Below, piece after piece: positions 1-6,725 of a DNA stretch of 7,678 nucleotides. The translations under genes and the position numbers were made by a program. The stretch comes from Prevotella sp. UBA7782 (GTDB lineage: Bacteria > Bacteroidota > Bacteroidia > Bacteroidales > Bacteroidaceae). The stretch lies in contig DLDC01000154.1 in NCBI GenBank assembly GCA_002480935.1, positions 4,092 to 11,769 of the forward strand, in the 5' to 3' direction. Each line of letters begins with the position of its first letter. Within the stretch, counting starts at the first letter, position 1. A model generated the notes under the pieces. It was not told the DNA's origin. It saw nothing but the letters and a program-made list of their open reading frames with translations, and did not search any database.

Positions 1-2423
1 GAGCCACTCAACCCCTCCAGCCCATACCTGAGGCTGATGTTGTTTGCTACGGATTATGGCTCGGACCGGAAATAGCAAAGGACCATGGCGTGTTTGTTTC
101 AAGCCGTAACAACCCCGCAACACTAGAGTACATGCTGCAAAAGCCCACGGTTGAGGAGCTCGGACAGCTGCAAAAAGACCATCTCTACCTCACCGACATC
201 GGTATATGGCTGTTCTCTGACCGAGCAGTAAAGGTGCTCATGCACAAAGCTATGCACAAGGGCGAGGTGGCAGACTATGACATGTACACCACCTTCGGAG
301 GGGCCTTGGGCGCCGAACCACGGATAAAAGATCCCGACATCAATGCGCTCAGCGTGGCCATACTGCCACTGCCGGGCGGCGCATTCTATCATTTTGGCAC
401 CTCGCACGAAATCATTTCGTCTATGCTTGCCATACAAAACGTGGTGAACGACCAGCGTGAGCTGCTCCATCACTCCATCAAACCGCACCCTGCCATGTTT
501 GTTCAGAACTCTGAAGTGTGGGTAAAGATAACATCAGACAATAAGAATCTGTGGATAGAAAACTCTTGCGTGGCAGAGAAATGGCAGTTAGCACACGACA
601 ACATCATCACCGGCGTGCCTCAAAACGACTGGGACATCAAGCTAGAAGCCGGTCAGTGCATAGACATCGTGCCCATCGGAGAGAACGAATGGGCTGTTAG
701 GCCCTACGGATTTTATGATAAGTTCAGGGGCGAACTGTCGCTCCCCGACACCCTTTTCATGGGTAAGCCGTTCGGCGAATGGGCTTCCCGGCGCGGCATC
801 AACATCGATGAGATTGACGGCAAGGCCGATTTGCAGACCGCACGCATCTTTCCTGTGGTGGATAACCTGAGTGATGCGGGGCTCGTATTGCGCTGGATGC
901 TCAACGAACCCTATCAGCAGGGCGGCCAAATGGTGTGGAGAGAGGCCCGAAAGATGAGCGCCGAGGACATCAGCGCGTGCGCCAACCTCATCAGGCTGGC
1001 CGGGCAGCGCAGCCAGTACAGAGCTTTCAACTGGCCTTTCCTGGCCCGCAACTACCAGCACAGCGTGTTTTATCAAACCGACTTAGACGATGCCGCGCAC
1101 GAATTTGCCGACAATCACATTGCCATGCCCACGCCCCTGCCCGCCGACACGCCTTTGCTCACGCGCATACACGATGCCATGTTCCGTTCAGAGCTGCAAA
1201 GGCTCAACGGCAAAGACGGCAACGAGGAAGAGCAACATGCCTTTTCGCTCTTGCGCGAGGGGCTCACCAGCCACGTATTGGCACACAAGCAGGCACCCCA
1301 CATGGACGTCTTTGCCGACCAGATAGTGTGGGCGCGCTCGCCGGTGCGCATCGATTTGGCCGGCGGATGGACCGATACGCCGCCCTATTGCCTGATGGAA
1401 GGAGGCAACGTAGTGAATATAGCCATCGAACTAAACGGTCAGCAGCCGCTGCAAACCTATGTCAAACCGTGCCGCGAACCGCACATTGTGCTGCGAAGCA
1501 TAGACATGGGCGCCTCTGAAACGATAGAAACGTATGAGCAGTTGGATAATTTCAACACCGTGAAGAGCCCCTTCTCCATACCCAAAGCGGCTCTCGTGCT
1601 GGCCGGTTTCCATCCCGGCTACTCGCAAGAGAGCTATGCCTCTCTGCGCCAACAGCTCGAAGCTTTCGGCCACGGCATCGAGATAAGCACACTGTCGGCC
1701 ATTCCTGCAGGCTCCGGACTGGGCACAAGCAGCATTCTGGCGGCCACTGTCTTGGGCGCGCTGAGCGACTTCTGCGGTCTGAGATGGGATAAGGAAGAAA
1801 TTGGTTTGCGCACCCTTGTGCTCGAACAGATGCTCACCACAGGGGGCGGATGGCAAGACCAATATGGCGGATTGCTACAAGGCGTGAAGCTGCTCACCAC
1901 TCGTTCGGGCTTCAAACAGACGCCCCACGTGAGGTGGTTGCCCACCGATCTCTTCACACAACCCCAATATGCGCAATGCCATTTGCTTTATTACACCGGC
2001 ATAACACGCACGGCGAAGAGCATTCTGGCCGAGATAGTGAGGCGAATGTTCCTCAATCAGCACGACGAACTGGAGGTGCTGAGGCAGATGAAGAGCCATG
2101 CCATGGACATGTATGATGCCATTCAGACCGAGAAATTCAGCCTCATGGGGCGCCTCATAGGCAAGACGTGGCAGCAGAACCAGCGTATAGACAGCGGCAC
2201 CAACCCCGAAGAGATAAACCGGATAACCCGTCTGATAGACGATTATTGCCTGGGCTACAAGCTGCCGGGGGCCGGTGGAGGCGGCTATCTGTATATGGTG
2301 GCAAAGGATGCAGATGCTGCCACGAGGATAAGAGAGACGCTCAACCACAACCAGACTAACGCCAACGCACGCTTCGTAGACATGAAACTAAGCGAGCAAG
2401 GGTTGCAGGTGAGCCGCAGCTAA
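1..2423 (+). CDS. fkp: Bifunctional L-fucokinase / GDP-L-fucose pyrophosphorylase (5' end outside window)
   Basis: Salvage of free L-fucose in the cytoplasm: the C-terminal kinase makes fucose-1-phosphate and the N-terminal pyrophosphorylase couples it to GTP, giving GDP-L-fucose for capsule and glycoprotein fucosylation. The reading frame is open from base 3, with no stop upstream of the GTG at base 90. The residues before that GTG (YGLWLGPEIAKDHG) look like normal family sequence, so that GTG is not the start. About 806 residues are visible. Bacteroides Fkp has about 949, so some 140 N-terminal residues, including the nucleotide-binding loop of the pyrophosphorylase, are missing. The GHMP kinase half is complete: substrate motif RIDLAGGWTDTPPYC at 1347-1391, ATP-loop PAGSGLGTSS near 1704-1733, and the C-terminal glycine motif LPGAGGGGY near 2262-2288. 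No frameshift is seen. The next gene starts 65 bases downstream on the same strand. Family assignment is firm; activity is inferred. Confidence 0.95.
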   Translation, partial: ATQPLQPIPEADVVCYGLWLGPEIAKDHGVFVSSRNNPATLEYMLQKPTVEELGQLQKDHLYLTDIGIWLFSDRAVKVLMHKAMHKGEVADYDMYTTFGGALGAEPRIKDPDINALSVAILPLPGGAFYHFGTSHEIISSMLAIQNVVNDQRELLHHSIKPHPAMFVQNSEVWVKITSDNKNLWIENSCVAEKWQLAHDNIITGVPQNDWDIKLEAGQCIDIVPIGENEWAVRPYGFYDKFRGELSLPDTLFMGKPFGEWASRRGINIDEIDGKADLQTARIFPVVDNLSDAGLVLRWMLNEPYQQGGQMVWREARKMSAEDISACANLIRLAGQRSQYRAFNWPFLARNYQHSVFYQTDLDDAAHEFADNHIAMPTPLPADTPLLTRIHDAMFRSELQRLNGKDGNEEEQHAFSLLREGLTSHVLAHKQAPHMDVFADQIVWARSPVRIDLAGGWTDTPPYCLMEGGNVVNIAIELNGQQPLQTYVKPCREPHIVLRSIDMGASETIETYEQLDNFNTVKSPFSIPKAALVLAGFHPGYSQESYASLRQQLEAFGHGIEISTLSAIPAGSGLGTSSILAATVLGALSDFCGLRWDKEEIGLRTLVLEQMLTTGGGWQDQYGGLLQGVKLLTTRSGFKQTPHVRWLPTDLFTQPQYAQCHLLYYTGITRTAKSILAEIVRRMFLNQHDELEVLRQMKSHAMDMYDAIQTEKFSLMGRLIGKTWQQNQRIDSGTNPEEINRITRLIDDYCLGYKLPGAGGGGYLYMVAKDADAATRIRETLNHNQTNANARFVDMKLSEQGLQVSRS

Positions 2424-2488
2424 GGCGCGCTCGCCTTGCCTCATGCCCTACGCCCGTAAGTAGAATCCATTCAACCAACACCTCAACC

Positions 2489-4948
2489 ATGTACAGAACC
2501 ATTGCCATCATCGCACTGTTGTGCGCTGTCTTGACAACAGGCAGGGCGCAGAACACACCTAAAAGAGTATTCAACTCATCTGTCGGAGCGCGCCGCAATG
2601 CCGACAGCACGCTCAGCGCGCACGTCAACGTAGGGCTGGTGGGTCTGGTAGACACGCTGCGAGGAGTGCAGCTCAGCCTCACCGACGCCGTTGTGAGAAG
2701 GCAGGGCAAGGGCGTCAACATCGGCACACTGGCCGCCATATCGGCCGGAAGGTTCAGCGGCACACAACTGTCTATGCTCACCAACATCTCGCTAGGGCCC
2801 TTCAGCGGCCTTCAGGTGTCGCCCTTAACCAACATATCCATGGGTTTGAAGGGCGGCTTACAGCTCTCCGGCGTAGCCAATATATCCTCTGCTACAGCAC
2901 GAGGGGTGCAGGCTGCCGTCTACAACTATGCCGACACGCTCAACGGTTCGCAGATAGGCATCATCAACGTGGCACGCTCTCACCCCAAGGGATGGCAGAT
3001 AGGAGTTATCAATTACACGCAAGACACGGTGGCACACAAGCTAGGCTTGGTGAACATAAATCCCAAAACGCGCATCGACTTCCTCACTTTCATAGGCAAC
3101 ACATCCAAGCTTAACGGAGCCATCAGGTTCAGAAACAAAAGCACATACAGCATTCTGGGCATCGGAACCCACTACATGGGGCTCGACAAACACTTCTCCG
3201 GAGCACTGTTTTATCGCATCGGTCAGTACTTCAACCTCACTCCCCGGCTTTCCGTAAGCGGCGATGTAGGCTATTATCACATTGAGACTTTCGAGGAGAA
3301 CACCCAAGAAAAGCCTCAGCGACTCTATTCTTTGCAGGCCCATCTCAACGGCGATTACCAGCTCACACCCTTCTTGGGCATCTTTGCCTCGGCGGGTTAC
3401 GGCAGCACACATTATTATTATCACAACACCAAATACCGCAACCGCTTCATTCTACAGTTGGGTTTGTCGTTCAGATACAACAACAAGAGGCAGCCGGGAA
3501 CCTTCTATAAGACTGCCCATAAGGCTGATATGCTCAGCGAGCCCACCGACTCTCTAGAGCGCACCTACGCCTTTCTGGCTCCCTGGAACAGGAAGCCCCA
3601 CTACTGGATGGCCGCCCTTCAGGTGACGGGCATCAACGTCTTGGTGCACAGCTTCGACCATTTCATCATGAAAGAAGACTTCGCCCAGGTGCACTTCAAG
3701 GACATTGGCAACAACTTCAGGCACGCTTTTGTGTGGGACAACGACAAGTTTTCTACCAATCTTTTTGCCCATCCCTATCACGGAAACCTATACTTCAACA
3801 GTGCACGAAGCAACAACCTCAGCTTCTGGCAGGCCACTCCCTACGCGCTGGCAGGCAGTGCCATGTGGGAGTTTTTCGGCGAAACAGAGCCTCCGGCCAT
3901 CAATGATTTGATGGCAACTACCTTCGGCGGCATCTGTATAGGCGAGATAACACACCGCCTGTCGGCCCTTTTGCTAGACGACCGCAAGCACGGAGCGCCC
4001 CGATTCTGGCGCGAGCTGGGGGCCGGCATCATCAATCCCATGGGCGCTTTCAACCGTCTTGTAAGGGGCGATGCCTTCACCGTGCGCAACGACTACCATC
4101 GTTATCACGACAAAAACCGCTTTCCCGTGCACCTGGCAGCAACCGCCGGCTTCAGGTATCTGGCCGACGATGGCGGACTGTTCAGGGGTGAGAGCAACCC
4201 CTTCATCAACGTCAGGCTCGCCTACGGCGATGCTTTCGACCAAGAAAACAACAAGCCTTACGACTACTTCACCATCAACATGAACGTCGGACTGAGCTTC
4301 AATCAGCCCCTCATATATGGCGCTCACCTCATGGGAAGGCTATGGAGCGCGCCCGTCTACATGGGAGAGAAGATACAAACGGCATTCGGTATCTATCAGC
4401 ACTTCAACTTCTACGACTCCAAGCCCGTGAAAAACGGCACCTCACTTACCCCTTACCGCATCAGCGAAGCAGCCTCTGCGGGCCCGGGACTGGTGATAAG
4501 ATACCCCGGACTGGGCAACATCAGCGAGGTGGAGCAAGACGTTTACATCAACGGCATCTTGTTGGGAGGCACCAAAAGCGACTATTATAATGTCATAGAC
4601 CGCGATTATAACATGGGCAGTGGCTACAGTCTGAAGACCAAGACCATCATGGTGTTTCCCAAACTGGGCATGTTCAACTTCACGACCGACTATTACCGGC
4701 TCTACACATGGAAAGGTTATGAGGGCAAAGACTTGGCCAACATCAACCCACTCTACCTCAACGCGCAAGGCGATAAGGGCAATGCAGAGCTGCTGGTGCT
4801 CAACATGAGCATGTCATTCAGGCTGAAAGGCAACCTAAGCATCAACATGGCAGGCTCTTACTACATGCGAACCACACGCTATTCGGCCCATCCCACCGTC
4901 TATGCCAATACCTTTGAGACATCCTTAGGCCTGAGCTACGCCCTTTAG
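2489..4948 (+). CDS. Exported outer-membrane-type protein with 16-residue surface repeats and a DUF3943-like domain
   Basis: Function unknown; 819 residues. Residues 1-20 form a signal peptide: a hydrophobic core IAIIALLCAVL, then likely signal peptidase I cleavage after GRA, before Q21. Residues 59-191 are nine units with near-exact 16-residue spacing (G59, G75, G91, G107, G123, G139, G153, G168, K184) of the type GxQ(L/I)SxLxNIS, resembling the LA_2272-type surface repeats known from Leptospira and Bacteroidetes. Residues 200-345 have alternating aromatic/polar patterns typical of beta strands. Residues about 372-490 match my recollection of DUF3943: HPYHGNLYFNSARS from 428, WEFFGE at 460-465, and PAINDLMATTFGG at 469-481. 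The remaining 330 residues are again beta-rich and end in SLGLSYAL, as in a barrel whose last strand closes the protein. No Shine-Dalgarno sequence precedes the ATG, and no Bacteroidetes promoter is visible in the 65-base gap, so read-through from fkp is possible. The outer-membrane location is inferred from the signal peptide and strand pattern. Confidence 0.88.
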   Translation: MYRTIAIIALLCAVLTTGRAQNTPKRVFNSSVGARRNADSTLSAHVNVGLVGLVDTLRGVQLSLTDAVVRRQGKGVNIGTLAAISAGRFSGTQLSMLTNISLGPFSGLQVSPLTNISMGLKGGLQLSGVANISSATARGVQAAVYNYADTLNGSQIGIINVARSHPKGWQIGVINYTQDTVAHKLGLVNINPKTRIDFLTFIGNTSKLNGAIRFRNKSTYSILGIGTHYMGLDKHFSGALFYRIGQYFNLTPRLSVSGDVGYYHIETFEENTQEKPQRLYSLQAHLNGDYQLTPFLGIFASAGYGSTHYYYHNTKYRNRFILQLGLSFRYNNKRQPGTFYKTAHKADMLSEPTDSLERTYAFLAPWNRKPHYWMAALQVTGINVLVHSFDHFIMKEDFAQVHFKDIGNNFRHAFVWDNDKFSTNLFAHPYHGNLYFNSARSNNLSFWQATPYALAGSAMWEFFGETEPPAINDLMATTFGGICIGEITHRLSALLLDDRKHGAPRFWRELGAGIINPMGAFNRLVRGDAFTVRNDYHRYHDKNRFPVHLAATAGFRYLADDGGLFRGESNPFINVRLAYGDAFDQENNKPYDYFTINMNVGLSFNQPLIYGAHLMGRLWSAPVYMGEKIQTAFGIYQHFNFYDSKPVKNGTSLTPYRISEAASAGPGLVIRYPGLGNISEVEQDVYINGILLGGTKSDYYNVIDRDYNMGSGYSLKTKTIMVFPKLGMFNFTTDYYRLYTWKGYEGKDLANINPLYLNAQGDKGNAELLVLNMSMSFRLKGNLSINMAGSYYMRTTRYSAHPTVYANTFETSLGLSYAL
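2663..3061 (+). repeat. Protein-level tandem repeat array, nine units of about 16 residues
   Basis: Within the repeat/DUF3943 protein, a glycine starts each unit at residues 59, 75, 91, 107, 123, 139, 153 and 168, with a degenerate ninth unit at K184. The first six units are exactly 16 residues apart; later gaps are 14, 15 and 16. The consensus is G-x-Q-(L/I/V)-(S/G)-x-(L/I/V)-(T/x)-N-(I/V/Y)-(S/x), followed by a variable turn. The third to fifth units (GTQLSMLTNIS, GLQVSPLTNIS, GLQLSGVANIS) are the most alike. At the DNA level the units have diverged, so this is an old protein repeat rather than a recent tandem duplication. A repeating strand-turn fold such as a beta-helix or a ladder of strands is a reasonable inference. 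Confidence 0.85.
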
Positions 4949-5038
4949 GACATAAAGATGCGGGCACCAACTAGCCCACGGGAATGGCCGGGCGCAGCCA
5001 ATGAACGGCTCACAAGGTCGGTGTAGGGCTCTGCAAAG

Positions 5039-5080
5039 CGCACTATCAGCGTGCGAAAGCAACGCCTTTGAGCGTTATTC
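5039..5080 (+). terminator. Weak candidate terminator hairpins after the DUF3943 gene
   Basis: Two adjacent 5-bp hairpins are visible: CGCAC (5039-5043) with GTGCG (5051-5055), and AACGC (5061-5065) with GCGTT (5072-5076), the latter followed by the short ATTC. They lie 90-130 bases after the stop codon. Stems are short and there is no real T-run, so this is only the best candidate in the region; termination may be by another route or elsewhere. Confidence 0.2.
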
Positions 5081-5114
5081 ATAACTAACTGAAAAGCAAT
5101 ACTTTGCATATAGC

Positions 5115-5210
5115 CTTGCAAAATAGGCCTTTTTGCGAGCCCAAATAGGCATTTTCGGCTTGCAAAACCATGCTTTTTACATAGCGAAAAGGCCTATTTT
5201 GAAAAGCAAG
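5115..5210. repeat. Composite intergenic inverted and direct repeat
   Basis: The left arm CAAAATAGGCCTTTTTGC (5119-5136) is matched in inverse orientation by GCGAAAAGGCCTATTTTG (5184-5201), 17 of 18 bases complementary, across a 47-base centre. Outer CTTGC (5115-5119) can also pair with GCAAG (5206-5210) if GAAAA at 5201-5205 bulges out. The centre carries a third, direct copy of the core AATAGGC (5144-5150, after 5122-5128), and CTTGCAAAA occurs twice (5115-5123 and 5159-5167), each followed by a GC plus T-run. So the element is built from at least two short motifs repeated in both orientations. It resembles dispersed intergenic repeats that I believe occur in Prevotella genomes, but that is from memory and unverified here. 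Confidence 0.7.
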
Positions 5211-5243
5211 CACCACCCTCTGCCCCGTAGAAGATGACCAGGC

Positions 5244-5264
5244 GGCAGGCCGAAAAAGGCCGCC
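5244..5264 (+). other. G/C-rich hairpin upstream of the mtaB promoter
   Basis: GGC-A-GGCC (5244-5251) pairs with GGCCGCC (5258-5264) around a GAAAAA loop, giving a 7-bp stem with one bulged A. An alternative stem pairs GGCAGG (5244-5249) with CCTGCC (5269-5274). There is no following T-run, so it is not a standard terminator. Its role is unknown, and it may simply reflect local composition. Confidence 0.35.
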
Positions 5265-5310
5265 CCACCCTGCCATAATAAATCGGCAGCCCTTAAAAAC
5301 GCAGTCACTT

Positions 5311-5342
5311 TTTGGCCATTCAAGATTTTTGGCGTAACTTTG
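5311..5342 (+). promoter_or_regulatory. Bacteroidetes-type sigma-ABfr promoter for mtaB
   Basis: TTTG at 5311-5314, a 20-base spacer, then TAACTTTG at 5335-5342 followed by C. This matches the Bacteroides/Prevotella primary promoter consensus (TTTG at -33, 19-21 bases, TAnnTTTG at -7) at every specified base. Transcription should begin about 3-7 bases after the -7 element, near 5345-5349, which coincides with the mtaB ATG at 5349. It probably drives mtaB and the following glycosyltransferase. Confidence 0.78.
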
Positions 5343-5348
5343 CACGTT

Positions 5349-6722
5349 ATGATTGATACATCCGCCCTACAGGGCATGACCGCGAAATATGCCACATTAG
5401 GCTGTAAGCTCAATTTCTCAGAAACGGCAACCTTTGCCCACGCTCTCGAAGAGATGGGGGTCAGGACAGCCAAAGACAACGAGAAGGCTGACATTTGCCT
5501 GATAAATACGTGCTCGGTAACGGAAGTGGCCGACCATAAGTGCCGACAGCAAATTCATAAAATGGTGAGAGAGAACCCCGGAACGCTCATGGTGGTGACG
5601 GGATGCTATGCTCAGCTAAGGAGCAAAGAGATAGCCCAAATACCCGGAGTTAGCTTAGTGCTGGGCAGCAACGAGAAAGCCAACCTCCTACAATACCTCA
5701 CCGAGGAGGTGCAACGCAAGGGTATGAACGGCCCGTTGCCGCTCAACCACACACAAGGAGGCGACTGGCATTCTGTCAAGACCAAGGACATCAAGGCCTT
5801 TCAGCCCTCTTGCTCCAGGGGCAACCGCACGCGTTTCTTCCTCAAGGTGCAAGATGGCTGCGACTATTTCTGCACCTATTGCACCATACCTTATGCACGC
5901 GGCTTCTCACGCAACCCTTCTATCAGCACACTGGTGAGCCAGGCCGAGCAGGCAGCAAGGCAGGGTGGAAAGGAGATAGTGCTCACAGGCGTTAACATAG
6001 GCGACTTCGGCCGCACCACAAACGAGCGCTTCATAGACCTTGTGAAGGCGCTCGATGAGGTGCAAGGCATTAAGCGTTACCGCATATCCAGTCTGGAGCC
6101 AGACCTGCTGAGCGATGAGCTGATAGAGTATTGCGCGCAGTCAAGGGCCTTCATGCCCCATTTTCACATACCCCTGCAGAGTGGTTCCGACCACGTGCTG
6201 CGGCTTATGCACAGGCGATACGACTCGGCCTTGTTTGCTCATAAGATAAGGCTTATCAAGGAGAAGATGCCCGATGCCTTCATCGGAGTAGACGTGATGG
6301 TGGGCTGCCGAGGCGAGAAGCCGGAGAATTTTGAAGAATGTTATGAGTTTCTGAAAGCCTTGCCGGTAACCCAACTGCACGTCTTTCCATACAGTGAACG
6401 GCCCGGCACGTCGGCTCTAGCCATACCCTATCAGGTGAGCGATGCCGACCGGAAGATGCGATCGCACAGGCTTCTGAAGTTGTCTGCCGCCAAGACGCAC
6501 GACTTCTATGCCGCCCACATCGGTCAGCAAGCTGAGGTTCTCTTTGAGAAAGCGGGACAGGGAAAGCCCATGCACGGTTTCACCCGCAACTATATACGTG
6601 CCGAGCTGCCCGCCGAAATAGCCAAAGAAGAGTATGACAACCAGCTCATCAGCGTGAGGCTAACGGGCTTTAACAGCGAGCAGAACGCCTTAATGGCCGA
6701 AATAACAGACACAAACATATAA
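5349..6722 (+). CDS. mtaB: tRNA N6-threonylcarbamoyladenosine(37) C2-methylthiotransferase MtaB
   Basis: Radical-SAM enzyme that inserts a methylthio group at C2 of t6A37 in tRNAs reading ANN codons, giving ms2t6A and improving decoding. From the ATG at 5349 it has 457 residues. The N-terminal methylthiotransferase domain carries the three cysteines for one 4Fe-4S cluster: C19 in TLGCKLNFSET, C55 in NTCSVT, and C86 in TGCYAQ. The radical-SAM cluster motif CxxxCxxC is C171, C175, C178 (DGCDYFCTYCTIPYARG). A C-terminal TRAM-like RNA-binding segment runs from about residue 388. The signature TLGCKLN, rather than the MiaB or RimO forms, favours MtaB. The frame also allows TTG at 5340, but that codon lies inside the -7 promoter element, so ATG 5349 (MIDTSAL) is the better start; ATG 5376 is a less likely alternative. 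No Shine-Dalgarno sequence is present. The glycosyltransferase ATG follows 3 bases after the stop. Confidence 0.95.
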   Translation: MIDTSALQGMTAKYATLGCKLNFSETATFAHALEEMGVRTAKDNEKADICLINTCSVTEVADHKCRQQIHKMVRENPGTLMVVTGCYAQLRSKEIAQIPGVSLVLGSNEKANLLQYLTEEVQRKGMNGPLPLNHTQGGDWHSVKTKDIKAFQPSCSRGNRTRFFLKVQDGCDYFCTYCTIPYARGFSRNPSISTLVSQAEQAARQGGKEIVLTGVNIGDFGRTTNERFIDLVKALDEVQGIKRYRISSLEPDLLSDELIEYCAQSRAFMPHFHIPLQSGSDHVLRLMHRRYDSALFAHKIRLIKEKMPDAFIGVDVMVGCRGEKPENFEECYEFLKALPVTQLHVFPYSERPGTSALAIPYQVSDADRKMRSHRLLKLSAAKTHDFYAAHIGQQAEVLFEKAGQGKPMHGFTRNYIRAELPAEIAKEEYDNQLISVRLTGFNSEQNALMAEITDTNI

Positions 6723-6725
6723 AAG

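Larger units (their letters stand above)
4949..5348. other. Non-coding intergenic region between the DUF3943 gene and mtaB
   Basis: About 400 bases without a credible gene. From left to right it holds: a stretch with only weak short hairpins (4949-5038); two small hairpins at 5039-5055 and 5061-5076; an A/T-rich composite repeat at 5115-5210; a G/C-rich hairpin at 5244-5264 (GGC-A-GGCC, loop GAAAAA, GGCC-GCC); and the mtaB promoter at 5311-5342. Base composition swings from G/C-rich (4960-5060) to A/T-rich (5080-5200) and back. No tRNA cloverleaf and no riboswitch that I recognise is present. The minus strand is open from 5345 to 5085, but that frame runs straight through the repeats and the promoter and does not look like a protein. 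Confidence 0.7.

Noticed and set aside
642..1076. Long minus-strand open frames opposite fkp (also 1431-1862 and 1875-2348)
   Set aside because: They lie wholly inside the well-supported fkp coding frame and have low-complexity, non-family translations; they are by-products of its codon use.
935..1519. Plus-strand frame of 194 codons inside fkp
   Set aside because: Its translation is rich in R, A, H and Q as expected of a shifted frame of a G/C-rich gene, while the Fkp frame carries conserved motifs through the same bases.
2424..2435. GGCG-CGCT-CGCC hairpin as a terminator of fkp
   Set aside because: Only four pairs and no T-run follows.
5099..5106. ATACTTTG as a second promoter -7 box
   Set aside because: The first two bases are AT instead of TA, and the nearest upstream TTTG (5067-5070) is 28 bases away rather than 19-21.
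5115..5210. CRISPR array
   Set aside because: Repeat copies are too few, unequal and in both orientations, with no regular spacers and no cas genes nearby.
5085..5345. Minus-strand open frame of 86 codons across the intergenic region
   Set aside because: It is read through the inverted repeat and the mtaB promoter, has no recognisable domain and no upstream promoter of its own. Frames like this arise when repeat arms happen to lack stops.
5340..5348. TTG at 5340 as the mtaB start
   Set aside because: The codon is part of the TAACTTTG promoter element, and ATG 5349 gives the better N-terminus.
5177..5494. Minus-strand open frame overlapping the start of mtaB
   Set aside because: It overlaps the conserved TLGCKLN-coding region of mtaB and the promoter; no family resemblance.
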